A DNA stretch of 7,062 nt from an uncultured Odoribacter sp. (GTDB taxonomy: Bacteria; Bacteroidota; Bacteroidia; Bacteroidales; Marinifilaceae), in contig CAKVCR010000149.1 in NCBI GenBank assembly GCA_934725835.1, positions 1 to 7,062 on the forward strand, given 5' to 3'. The notes below the pieces were generated by a model. The model saw nothing but the letters and a program-made list of their open reading frames with translations. It was not told the DNA's origin and searched no databases. The position numbers and the translations under genes were made by a program. Positions 1-7,040 of this stretch are shown one piece after another (position 1 is the stretch's first letter; each line of letters opens with the position of its first letter).

Positions 1-358
1 CTTTTATGGTTTGATGTTCATCAAATGGAATATAGTCAATATTAGCTTCCGCTGTCGTAGCCTTAGGATCAACTTTTATAGTCACATGGCGGTCATAATT
101 TTTCACATCTCCCATCACACGGACGCGGATAAAAAGTGTTGTATCTTTTGAAGAGGTCGTACCGAATGGGATGTAGGTCGTGTCAACATATTCGTATTGT
201 TCCGGATCACCATAGCCGGATTGTGGTTTACGTTGCATGACAAAATACACACCATCGACACCCTCGTAGTCCATCATATCGGTTTTACAGGCATACACCA
301 AGATTGTAAAACCGACTATTAGTGACATGGTAAAACCATTTATTTTTATTGTTTTCAT
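1..358 (-). CDS. DUF4843-type surface lipoprotein, N-terminal 119 residues (cut by window edge)
   Basis: The reading frame starts at an ATG ending at base 358 and stays open to the window edge, so only the N-terminus is present. The protein begins MKTIKINGF, followed by a hydrophobic stretch and the lipobox-like LVYAC, making Cys24 the likely lipidated residue; the mature protein should sit on the outer membrane. After the cysteine come DYEGVDGVYF (residues 30-39), then TTLFIRVRVMGD, then NYDRHVTIKVD and a TTAEANIDY segment. This order (aromatic-Tyr-Phe strand, 'dT..i.v.v.G', 'DR.v.i.V', 'A..n.DY') matches my memory of DUF4843, a beta-rich lipoprotein family usually found right after susD and about twice this length. 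It starts 5 bp after the susD stop, so it is almost certainly co-transcribed and probably an accessory surface subunit of the SusCD complex. The leader is A-rich with no clear Shine-Dalgarno. Family assignment is by pattern; molecular function is unknown. Confidence 0.75.
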   Translation of the reverse strand, partial: MKTIKINGFTMSLIVGFTILVYACKTDMMDYEGVDGVYFVMQRKPQSGYGDPEQYEYVDTTYIPFGTTSSKDTTLFIRVRVMGDVKNYDRHVTIKVDPKATTAEANIDYIPFDEHQTIK

Positions 359-363
359 GATTA

Positions 364-1860
364 TTATTTTTTTTCTTTACGTTTATCTAATTCACCTTGA
401 GGTAAGCTGAAAAGGTAGAAGCTCTCTTGCATAGCAACCATTTCATTGAAATTTGTACATGAAGGAATCTCTGTTAGATTTAATCTTTTGTAGAACCAAA
501 ATAGTTGTCCCTCACCTATAAATTCTCGTCTGAATTCGGCTTCAACAAGTTTTTGTCTGTCAGGTCCGGGCTCAACCATAGCAATACCACGAGCAGCCCG
601 TAGCTTGTTCAAATAGCTAAAAGCTTCGGTTTCATCCGTTTCACATTCAGCAACAATCAAATACATCTCGGATATACGCATAATGGGTACAATGTATGTA
701 TAACCTTGGCTAACCCCACTTGCATCAGTATCATCTACAGACATATATTTAACAAAATATTTCTGCTCATTCCCATCCGGGTCCTTCAATGTCGTCCACT
801 GTTCGGTGTAACGCCAATCATTTAATTTTGTCTTATCTTCATATAACGCTTCTATATTGTCAGAGGAAGGACGCAATACGACATTATTACCCATTTTATT
901 CGAAAATGTATTATCAAATATTGTTCCTCGCTTTAAATTATATAGACCAAAAAGAATCTCGGATTGATAAATCCGATCCTGTTTCATAGGAGTTGTAGCG
1001 GCAGCACGGGTAATCAAAGGAAACCACTGATTATCTTCTTGAGTCTCTTTGATTACGGATTTTGCATAAGACAATGCTGTTTCTCGCTCTCCTATGTAAA
1101 GGGCAAGCCGAGCGATATATGCCCTTACCGCATAATAATTCAATCGCATGGAACGGTAAGCCATATCGTTCGGGATACCGGCGCCAGCATCCTTGAAAGG
1201 AGCACCTTGAGTAATAACCGGGTCGTAATCTTTCAATAGATTTTCAGCTTCTTTAAAATCATTCATAATTAATGTTGCAATTTCCGAAGCCTTTTTTAAC
1301 GGTCTTACCACCAAATCAGATGAATTTGCATACGGAATACATTCAGTCTTTGGAGAAACAGAATAAATGGGTCCAAAAACACGGAGTAATTCAAAATGAA
1401 TCAATGCTCTCATTGCCAATGCTTCTCCTTTAATGACATGATAATATTCATTGTTAAGAACATTCCTGCGTGCATCACAGGATTCTATAATCGTATTAAC
1501 ATTTACAAGCAACGTATAGGCCGTAGACCACAGACCGCTTACCTGCCCAGCCTTAGCTGTCGGTTCGTATTTTATCAATCTCTGCATGGGATGTTCGTCC
1601 GCACTACAATCATAATATTGGGCAAACACGTCAAATGTTTTATACGTCAAAACATCGCCATACATATTGGGCTTTAAAAATTCTATATATACTCCGTTTA
1701 GCGCAGTCATAAAACCGGAAGGAGAGGAAAATAGGGTATTTTCCAAAATTCTGTCTTCAGAATCCAAATCCAACCAATTGTTACAAGAGGTGCTTGTTAT
1801 AGACAAGACAATCGCCACTACAAGCTTCAATTTATTTGTTATATGCATAGTTAATTTCAT
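364..1860 (-). CDS. susD-like: SusD/RagB family nutrient-binding outer-membrane lipoprotein
   Basis: This is a complete 498-residue protein, within the usual SusD range. It has a lipoprotein signal: a basic and hydrophobic N-terminus followed by ITSTSC, with Cys26 as the likely lipidated residue, then NNWLDLDSED, a typical mature SusD start. GFMTALNGVY (about 49-58) is the early SusD-like helix. The helical TPR-type segment around 144-163 (KGEALAMRALIHFELLRVFG) and the C-terminal RagB/SusD block (MRISEMYLIVAECE about 394-407, LNKLRAARG about 418-425, REFIGEGQLFWFYKRL about 445-460) are strong family signatures. SusD proteins act as the surface lid of SusC, capturing ligand and closing it into the transporter; the ligand cannot be read from sequence. 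The start at 1860 is favoured over Met5 because an AAGGAA Shine-Dalgarno lies just upstream. The gene begins 12 bp after the susC stop and ends in two consecutive stop codons (TAATAA, bases 361-366). Confidence 0.96.
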   Translation of the reverse strand: MKLTMHITNKLKLVVAIVLSITSTSCNNWLDLDSEDRILENTLFSSPSGFMTALNGVYIEFLKPNMYGDVLTYKTFDVFAQYYDCSADEHPMQRLIKYEPTAKAGQVSGLWSTAYTLLVNVNTIIESCDARRNVLNNEYYHVIKGEALAMRALIHFELLRVFGPIYSVSPKTECIPYANSSDLVVRPLKKASEIATLIMNDFKEAENLLKDYDPVITQGAPFKDAGAGIPNDMAYRSMRLNYYAVRAYIARLALYIGERETALSYAKSVIKETQEDNQWFPLITRAAATTPMKQDRIYQSEILFGLYNLKRGTIFDNTFSNKMGNNVVLRPSSDNIEALYEDKTKLNDWRYTEQWTTLKDPDGNEQKYFVKYMSVDDTDASGVSQGYTYIVPIMRISEMYLIVAECETDETEAFSYLNKLRAARGIAMVEPGPDRQKLVEAEFRREFIGEGQLFWFYKRLNLTEIPSCTNFNEMVAMQESFYLFSLPQGELDKRKEKK

Positions 1861-1862
1861 AA

Positions 1863-1872
1863 TCTTTCCTTT
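1863..1872 (-). promoter_or_regulatory. Ribosome binding site of the susD-like gene
   Basis: Read on the minus strand, the 12 bp between the susC stop and the susD ATG is AAAGGAAAGATT. The AGGA core is 6 nt before the ATG, good Shine-Dalgarno spacing. This is the only clear Shine-Dalgarno in the window; the other leaders are A-rich without one. It fixes the susD start at 1860 rather than the Met four codons further in, and could favour strong or coupled translation of the lipoprotein lid relative to susC. Confidence 0.6.
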
Positions 1873-4800
1873 TTAGAATCTTAAATTTAATGAGAATGAA
1901 ATTGTGCGAGCAAAAGGATAATCTATACCACGCTCTTCCTTGAATGAAGAGAGGCGGAAAATATCGTTCATATATGCCCTGAATGTAATTCCTTCAGCCC
2001 CGATGTATCGCACCCATTGGGCATTGGACTCATAGCCAATGGAGATAGACTCTCCTGCAAGGGTATTTTCTGTTCTGACAAAGCGAGAAGACATTGGCGT
2101 ACTGCTGGTCTCTTTTATCGATTTGAATTTTGCTTTATCGCCAGGCTTCTGCCATCTGTCATGCAAAGCCCTCCTATCTTGATTATAGTAGATTTGTTGA
2201 CTGCTGATATTTTCAACTTTAGAGTAAAGAGCCGAGGCCATCACCTGACCACCCAATCGATAGCGTAAACTCATGGATACGGACAATCCTTTATAGTAGA
2301 ATGTACTTCCGATGACTCCCTCGACATCCGGACGGGAAGAACCGACAACAATCTCATCGTCTGTCGAATACACAAACGTTTGAGTTCCATCCTTTTTCCT
2401 GAACATCTCCCGACCTGTAGCCGGATCAATACCTAAAGATGGTACTGCCCACATATCGTCAGGACTGGCACCTTCGTAATAGCGGACTAAATTTTGAGCA
2501 CTTCCAAGTTCATTTAATTCCTGCAGTTTATTGTCGATGTCCCGATATTCTGATTTTGATGTTCTAAAGTTTAGATGTATACTCCAATTCATATCCTGCT
2601 TTCTTAAGATCGTGTAAAAAAGCGACCCGTTCCATCCGGATGAAATCTGTCGTCCAGCATTGGCATTAATGGAATTGGTACCGACAGAAGGAGGCATGGG
2701 AATGCTAATAAGCAACGGATCAGTATCTTTATAATAGTAATCTAATGTCAGACGTACACGATTGTTTAAGATAGAAAGATCCACGCCTATATTTTTATCT
2801 AACGTTCTCTGCCAATCAAGGTTTGCATTTCCAAACTGATCAATGATAGCACTCGAACCAAACATATTTTGGTATTCTACATTGTATCTGTATATCTTCA
2901 TTGCCTGATAAGCATCAAAATTCTGATTTCCAGGATTTCCGATAGATGCTCTGATTTTAAAGTTTGTAAAAATCCCCAACTCCCTCATAAACTCTTCGTT
3001 ATGTAGATTCCATGCCAAACCGACAGCCCAAGTCGAAGAGAATCGTTTGTTAGTACCGAATTTTGAAGTTCCATCTGTTCTGAAGTTGAAATCCATCAAG
3101 TAACGATTCATAAAAGAATAGTTTGCATTCAAGAAAAAACTCGTAGAACGACTCTTGGAAAGCGAGTACTTCGGCTTTTGACCATCTGAGAAACCGGTTG
3201 AAAAAGCAGGATTCTGATGTAAATCATCGTTAAAACCGACAACCATATAGCCATCAGATTTCTTTTTATGTTCATTAAATGACCATCCACCAACAAAATT
3301 CACCTGATGTCTTTCTGCAAATATTTTTCCGAAAGCAAGGTTCAAGTCTCCATTATAAGAGAATGATTCTGAAGAAGATGCACTAAATGAACCTTGTTTC
3401 AATTTTTCAGTTTTAAGGAAATCAGGATGCTTGGGTGATTTGAATTGCTCCGTGCGTCCGACAGATTTCATAAGTCCGAGTCTGGCAGTTGCCCGCAATG
3501 CTGTAAAGATTCTCCACTCAATAGAAAAATTATCCCTCAATTGTATAGTGTTTCCTATATTGGTATTTTTTATAGTCCACTCGTATAACGGATTTTTAAT
3601 ATGCTCAGAGTTTTGTTGTGTACCGGAATCTTCAAGCCACAATGGGATATACCCGTTTTCCAGTTTTTTCCTAAAGTAGGGATTCGCTTGCGCAAATTTC
3701 GAAAAAACCACAGACTCTCTTTCTGTGTGAGTGACATCCAAACTAAATTTATTGCTAAACAATAGATTCTTTTTTCTATATGTCAAATCAATATTGGCAC
3801 TGATGACGTTTCGGTCTGACCCTTTCATGACTCCATTGCTATTGTTATAGCCAACTCCCAATCCATAACGCATGGCATCGTCTCCTCCGTCAATATAGAT
3901 GTTATGACTATGATTGAGCACTGTACGCAAAGGTTCACTCATCCAATAAGTGTCCACCCCTCTGATAACTTCAGCCAAACGTTCGTTATAAAGTTTTTGT
4001 AAAACAACATTGTTAGAATAACTGGAAAAATCATCATACCGTCCGGACAATCTTTCAAACTCCAACTTTTCAGCCGAATTCATCAAATTATAATCAGAAA
4101 GGTCTGCAAATTGAATTTTATAATTTCCATTATAAGACAGGCGCAACTGTCCGCTTCTCGGTTGAATTGTCTCCACAACGATGACTCCGTTTGCAGCTTT
4201 AGACCCATAAATAGCTGTAGAAGCAGCATCTTTCAGGATAGTGACGCTTGCCACGCGGTCCATACTTAAATTTACGATTGTTTCCAACGTCGTTTCCACT
4301 CCATCCAGAATAAACAATGGTTGATTAGGATCATTTTCAAATTCTGTCTTTAAACCGACAATACTTGTTTTTCCACGGATTTCAATGTCAGGCATCCGGT
4401 TAGGATCCGAACCCCACTGCTTACTTTCAATAACCAGCATAGAGGGATCCAGACTGCGAAGACTCTGAATAATGTTTTGTGTACCGACCATTTTCAAATC
4501 TTCCTTTGAATAGGAAGAGAATGAGCCTGTAAAACTCTCTTTATTTCGAGAGTAGATACCCGTCACGACAACTTCCTGAATAGCCTCAGAGCTGTATTCC
4601 ATGATGACAATCAGCTCTTTATCATCCTTAATCGCAATCTCTTTTTTCTGCATTCCGATACAAGAGAATTGTAAAACCATATTATCACGTGAGGGTATTC
4701 TGATGACAAATTTACCATTGATATCTGTCGCCGTTCCTAATGTCGTTCCTTTTATAATAACGGATACACCCGGAATAGCTTCCTCGTTTTTGTCGATGAC

Positions 4801-5172
4801 AACGCCTGTTATTTGTATTTCATCAGTTGGAGTGGTGAGTTGTGTACGACGTTTTTTTACAACAATGGATAGTTTTTCATAGCTGTATTCAAATGGGGTA
4901 TTATCGAACAAACGTTTCAACACAGATTCTACTGTTGCATCCCTCATGCTTAGTGTAATCGGTGAAAGCGTACTTACCAGGTCTTCATCATAAATAAAAT
5001 TCAGACCGGTCTGTTCTTTAATTTGACGAAATACGTTTTGTATTTCTCCATTTTCAACATGAATGTTAACTTTCTGTTGTTGGGCAGATGTTGCAAACGG
5101 TAATATCAACCATATTGCCAACATCACACAACGTCCAATGGTTGTCAATGCTCGTGCTGTCTTTTTTCTCAT
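1873..5172 (-). CDS. susC-like: SusC/RagA family TonB-dependent outer-membrane transporter with STN signalling domain
   Basis: This outer-membrane importer is powered by TonB-ExbBD and paired with the SusD lid. From the ATG at 5172 it is 1099 residues, normal for an STN-bearing SusC. Domains in order: signal peptide (MRKKTARAL..., cleavage likely after ATSA at residue 30); STN domain (about 34-106), the periplasmic module that contacts a FecR regulator; carboxypeptidase-like beta domain (about 119-195, ITGVVIDKNEEAIPGVSVII, then GTATDINGKFVIRIP); the EVVVTG segment (200-205); the plug (about 206-340) with the SusC signature LKDAASTAIYGSKAANGV; then a beta-barrel ending in ISFSLNLRF with a terminal Phe, as expected for a BAM-recognised strand. 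A longer reading from TTG at 5196 adds eight residues (MYNLTVKF) ahead of the signal peptide; I prefer the ATG because it gives a standard signal peptide, although neither start has a clear Shine-Dalgarno. The cargo is not readable. No frameshift or missing domain is seen. Confidence 0.97.
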   Translation of the reverse strand: MRKKTARALTTIGRCVMLAIWLILPFATSAQQQKVNIHVENGEIQNVFRQIKEQTGLNFIYDEDLVSTLSPITLSMRDATVESVLKRLFDNTPFEYSYEKLSIVVKKRRTQLTTPTDEIQITGVVIDKNEEAIPGVSVIIKGTTLGTATDINGKFVIRIPSRDNMVLQFSCIGMQKKEIAIKDDKELIVIMEYSSEAIQEVVVTGIYSRNKESFTGSFSSYSKEDLKMVGTQNIIQSLRSLDPSMLVIESKQWGSDPNRMPDIEIRGKTSIVGLKTEFENDPNQPLFILDGVETTLETIVNLSMDRVASVTILKDAASTAIYGSKAANGVIVVETIQPRSGQLRLSYNGNYKIQFADLSDYNLMNSAEKLEFERLSGRYDDFSSYSNNVVLQKLYNERLAEVIRGVDTYWMSEPLRTVLNHSHNIYIDGGDDAMRYGLGVGYNNSNGVMKGSDRNVISANIDLTYRKKNLLFSNKFSLDVTHTERESVVFSKFAQANPYFRKKLENGYIPLWLEDSGTQQNSEHIKNPLYEWTIKNTNIGNTIQLRDNFSIEWRIFTALRATARLGLMKSVGRTEQFKSPKHPDFLKTEKLKQGSFSASSSESFSYNGDLNLAFGKIFAERHQVNFVGGWSFNEHKKKSDGYMVVGFNDDLHQNPAFSTGFSDGQKPKYSLSKSRSTSFFLNANYSFMNRYLMDFNFRTDGTSKFGTNKRFSSTWAVGLAWNLHNEEFMRELGIFTNFKIRASIGNPGNQNFDAYQAMKIYRYNVEYQNMFGSSAIIDQFGNANLDWQRTLDKNIGVDLSILNNRVRLTLDYYYKDTDPLLISIPMPPSVGTNSINANAGRQISSGWNGSLFYTILRKQDMNWSIHLNFRTSKSEYRDIDNKLQELNELGSAQNLVRYYEGASPDDMWAVPSLGIDPATGREMFRKKDGTQTFVYSTDDEIVVGSSRPDVEGVIGSTFYYKGLSVSMSLRYRLGGQVMASALYSKVENISSQQIYYNQDRRALHDRWQKPGDKAKFKSIKETSSTPMSSRFVRTENTLAGESISIGYESNAQWVRYIGAEGITFRAYMNDIFRLSSFKEERGIDYPFARTISFSLNLRF

Positions 5173-5194
5173 AAATTTGACGGTTAAATTATAC

Positions 5195-5221
5195 AACTAT
5201 TCAGTAATTATTCATCAGTAA
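5195..5221. repeat. Short overlapping direct repeats upstream of susC
   Basis: Two repeat patterns interleave here. On the plus strand AACTATTCA (5195-5203) and AATTATTCA (5206-5214) match at 8 of 9 bases and start 11 bp apart, about one helical turn. TCAGTAA occurs exactly at 5201-5207 and 5215-5221, 14 bp apart. They sit 23-49 bp upstream of the preferred susC ATG, where a sigma factor or regulator would bind. AT-rich DNA produces such repeats by chance, so a functional reading is weak. Confidence 0.35.
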
Positions 5222-5231
5222 ACAATGACCT

Positions 5232-5242
5232 GTTGCTGCAAC
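5232..5242. repeat. 11-bp perfect palindrome directly after the fecR stop
   Basis: The plus strand reads GTTGCTGCAAC: two 5-bp half-sites (GTTGC and GCAAC) around a single central base. It starts immediately after the fecR stop codon in transcription order. A one-base loop is too short for an RNA hairpin and no T-run follows, so it is not a terminator. If functional it would be a small DNA-binding site at the upstream edge of the susC promoter region; chance is also possible. Confidence 0.3.
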
Positions 5243-6412
5243 TCATTGTATATTATCTTGCACGATAATGGTGTCTCCCTGTATTTTGAATTGCACAGAA
5301 GTCGTTGCCTCAAGCAGAGACAACACTTCAATGACATCAGCAAAGCGGTTGACAATGCCCGTAAAACGTTTCCTTTTCAAGTATTCGTTCTCGTAAAAAA
5401 TTTCAGTAACATACCACATGGACAGCTGTTCCATAATCTCATCCAGAGGTGCTTTATCAAATGCAAATTCTCCGAATCTCCAGGCGGTGTAATTATAAGT
5501 AAACACATCTTTAAGTTCAATCTGATGTGTGAGCGAGTTAAATTCCGCCATCTGATTCGGTTTCAACGAAACTTTTTCACCGTCAGATAACACCCGAAGT
5601 TCTATAGAACCAGTAACCAACGTAGTTTGAATCTGCTCACAATTGCGAGTGTTGATATTAAATGAGGTACCTAAAACTTTAACCTCAATGTCATTCGTTT
5701 CTACATAGAAGGGACGGTCAGGATCATTGGCTACTTCAAAAAAGGCCTCTCCAATAAGAAAGACTTCCCGCTGTCCCTTTTGAAATGTTTCCGGATATCG
5801 CAAAAAGGTTTGTGAATTCAAATAAACCTTTGTCCCATCGGATAAAGTCAAACGATATTCACCACCTCTAGGAACGGAAAGTTCATTGAAGTTGGTTTCT
5901 GTTATTAATGTACAATCATTGATGTAGACTATACCGGAATCGGTTTTCATGATTCTCGTGTCAGTTCCGGATTTTATTACACCGGAAGAATCTTGAGACA
6001 AAAGTTCCACAATCCGCCCGTCTGCAAGTTTTAATGTCGCTTTTGTCCCTCCGGGATGTATACTTGTTTTATTTGTAGCAATAACTTCATCAAAAAAATC
6101 ATGTTGCCACAAGAAAAAAACAGCCATTACAAGCGGAAGAATAAATATAGCGACATATTTTAATGCCGTCCGTTCAAAAGATCTTCTTTGTGTTTTTCTT
6201 GTAAACTTCTTGTAAGCTGCATTCTTGTTAATGCATTTGTATTGTCGATAGGTTTCATAAAAATCGTCACTATGCAACATCTCTTCGAAAAAAATCTGAT
6301 TGCGCACATCCTCCTGAAGCCAGCTTTGCAATTCGGCTTCTTCTTGAGCTGAACTTTCTCCAATCATGTGAGTGTAGATGAGACGTACTATTTTTTGTCT
6401 TGTTGCATCCAT
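5243..6412 (-). CDS. fecR-like: FecR-family transmembrane anti-sigma factor
   Basis: This inner-membrane regulator is expected to hold the adjacent ECF sigma factor at the cytoplasmic side and release or activate it when the SusC STN domain signals that ligand is bound. It is a complete 389-residue protein of the long Bacteroidota form. A mostly helical, charged cytoplasmic segment (about 1-83) is followed by one membrane helix (about 86-102, YVAIFILPLVMAVFFLW), preceded by a basic patch (KKFTRKTQRR) consistent with N-terminus-in topology. The periplasmic part holds a FecR domain (about 179-275: VPRGGEYRLTLSDGTKVYLNS, REVFLIGEAFFEV, VKVLGTSFNI) and a C-terminal DUF4974 domain (about 318-387: FDKAPLDEIMEQL to DTIIV). 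The Gly248-Thr249 pair in VKVLGTSF matches the position where some FecR homologues are reported to self-cleave. The gene starts 39 bp after the sigma gene, behind an A-rich leader, and ends 70 bp before susC. Confidence 0.95.
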   Translation of the reverse strand: MDATRQKIVRLIYTHMIGESSAQEEAELQSWLQEDVRNQIFFEEMLHSDDFYETYRQYKCINKNAAYKKFTRKTQRRSFERTALKYVAIFILPLVMAVFFLWQHDFFDEVIATNKTSIHPGGTKATLKLADGRIVELLSQDSSGVIKSGTDTRIMKTDSGIVYINDCTLITETNFNELSVPRGGEYRLTLSDGTKVYLNSQTFLRYPETFQKGQREVFLIGEAFFEVANDPDRPFYVETNDIEVKVLGTSFNINTRNCEQIQTTLVTGSIELRVLSDGEKVSLKPNQMAEFNSLTHQIELKDVFTYNYTAWRFGEFAFDKAPLDEIMEQLSMWYVTEIFYENEYLKRKRFTGIVNRFADVIEVLSLLEATTSVQFKIQGDTIIVQDNIQ

Positions 6413-6420
6413 GATTTTTA

Positions 6421-6439
6421 TCTTTATCTATTATAAAGA
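6421..6439. repeat. 7-bp perfect inverted repeat between sigma and fecR genes
   Basis: TCTTTAT (6421-6427) and ATAAAGA (6433-6439) are exact reverse complements around a 5-base spacer (CTATT), within the 39-bp gap between the sigma stop and the fecR ATG. The stem has only one G-C pair and no T-run follows in the transcribed direction, so a strong terminator is unlikely. It ends 8 bp before the fecR ATG, so it could be an operator-like site or a weak RNA hairpin near the fecR start that tunes the FecR-to-sigma ratio. Function is unproven. Confidence 0.4.
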
Positions 6440-6451
6440 CGAAATGGATGT

Positions 6452-7015
6452 TTAAAAGAGGTACAAGAAAAAGTCAAAAAATAATGTTACACCGGTTAAT
6501 TTTTTTCTCAAATAAACTATCGCTCTCTTTTTTTGGGTTTTCACTGTCAAAATGGACAACCCCAATTCTTTTGCGATATCTTCATTCTTCAAGCCTTTCA
6601 TATGCAATTCCAATACCTCCCTACACCGTCTTGGTAATTCGTCAATAGCGTTGATCAGCATTTGGTACAATTCTTCTTTCATAATTTTATCATCTAATTC
6701 ATCCTCTTTTTTCTCAGAGCCGGTTAAGTGGTCAATGTACTTTTGCTCTACGCATCGATGCCTCAAATAATCCATACATCCGTTCCGGATGGTATTGTAA
6801 AGAAATGTCTTAAAACCTGAATAGGAAGAATAGGAAATATCCCGTTCCAAAAGTGTAACAAACAAATCTTGCACGAGATCTTCTAAAATCACTTGATTAT
6901 CCGTATATTTCATGGCAAACGAAACTAATGGACGATAAAACTCGTCGAATAATCTCTTAAAAGCAGACACTTTTTTAGAATGAATCTGGCGCATGAAATA
7001 TTCTTCATTCGTCAT
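6452..7015 (-). CDS. ECF-subfamily RNA polymerase sigma-70 factor (FecI-like, Bacteroides type)
   Basis: This directs RNA polymerase to target promoters, most likely that of the neighbouring susCD operon, under control of the FecR-type protein encoded just after it. It is a complete 187-residue protein with only regions 2 and 4, as in ECF factors. Region 2 spans about 17-87: FKRLFDEFYRPL, the EDLVQDLFVTLLER core-binding helix (45-58), then FLYNTIRNGCMDYLRHR (71-87) for -10 recognition. An acidic linker (about 98-116, with EKKEDELDD) leads to region 4 (about 114-170): IDELPRRCREVLELHMKGL and the helix-turn-helix NEDIAKELGLSILTVKTQKKRA. The last 12 residues (VTLFFDFFLYLF) are an unusually hydrophobic tail beyond region 4. 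The ATG at 7015 lies 47 bp from the window edge, with no clear Shine-Dalgarno. Pairing with fecR and an STN-bearing susC makes a FecI-like role very likely. Confidence 0.95.
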   Translation of the reverse strand: MTNEEYFMRQIHSKKVSAFKRLFDEFYRPLVSFAMKYTDNQVILEDLVQDLFVTLLERDISYSSYSGFKTFLYNTIRNGCMDYLRHRCVEQKYIDHLTGSEKKEDELDDKIMKEELYQMLINAIDELPRRCREVLELHMKGLKNEDIAKELGLSILTVKTQKKRAIVYLRKKLTGVTLFFDFFLYLF

Positions 7016-7040
7016 GACAATAGAAAAAGATGTGTTACTG

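Larger units (their letters stand above)
5173..5242 (-). promoter_or_regulatory. Probable promoter region of the susC-susD operon
   Basis: This 70-bp AT-rich gap between the fecR stop and the susC ATG is the longest non-coding stretch between genes in the window. In sigma/FecR/SusCD loci the ECF-responsive promoter of the transport genes is expected here. I cannot find a convincing copy of the primary Bacteroides promoter (TTTG, then TAnnTTTG); a TATAATTT lies 12 bp upstream of the ATG but has no well-placed partner. That fits recognition by a specialised sigma factor without proving it. The gap contains short direct repeats (5195-5221) and a small palindrome (5232-5242). Its function is inferred from position. 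Confidence 0.45.

Noticed and set aside
367..374. Run of eight T (A on the coding strand) at the end of susD, considered as a phase-variation or frameshift site
   Set aside because: It encodes the C-terminal lysines just before tandem stop codons, so a slip would change only the last few residues; AAA-rich tails are common in AT-rich genomes.
1396..1876. Plus-strand open frames of 93 and 69 codons opposite the susD-like gene
   Set aside because: Both are antisense to a complete SusD-family protein and show no domain or signal; the plus strand contains no gene I can support.
5225..5590. 121-codon open frame on the plus strand opposite the end of the fecR-like gene
   Set aside because: It lies almost wholly antisense to a strongly supported FecR/DUF4974 domain, has no recognisable domain and no ribosome binding site; it is a shadow frame.
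6160..6363. 67-codon open frame inside fecR in another minus-strand frame
   Set aside because: It overlaps the cytoplasmic and membrane segments of the well-supported FecR protein and has a low-complexity basic sequence with no family resemblance.
6421..6439. Inverted repeat considered as an intrinsic terminator of the sigma gene
   Set aside because: The stem has one G-C pair and is not followed by a T-run in the direction of transcription, and the fecR start is only 8 bp further on.
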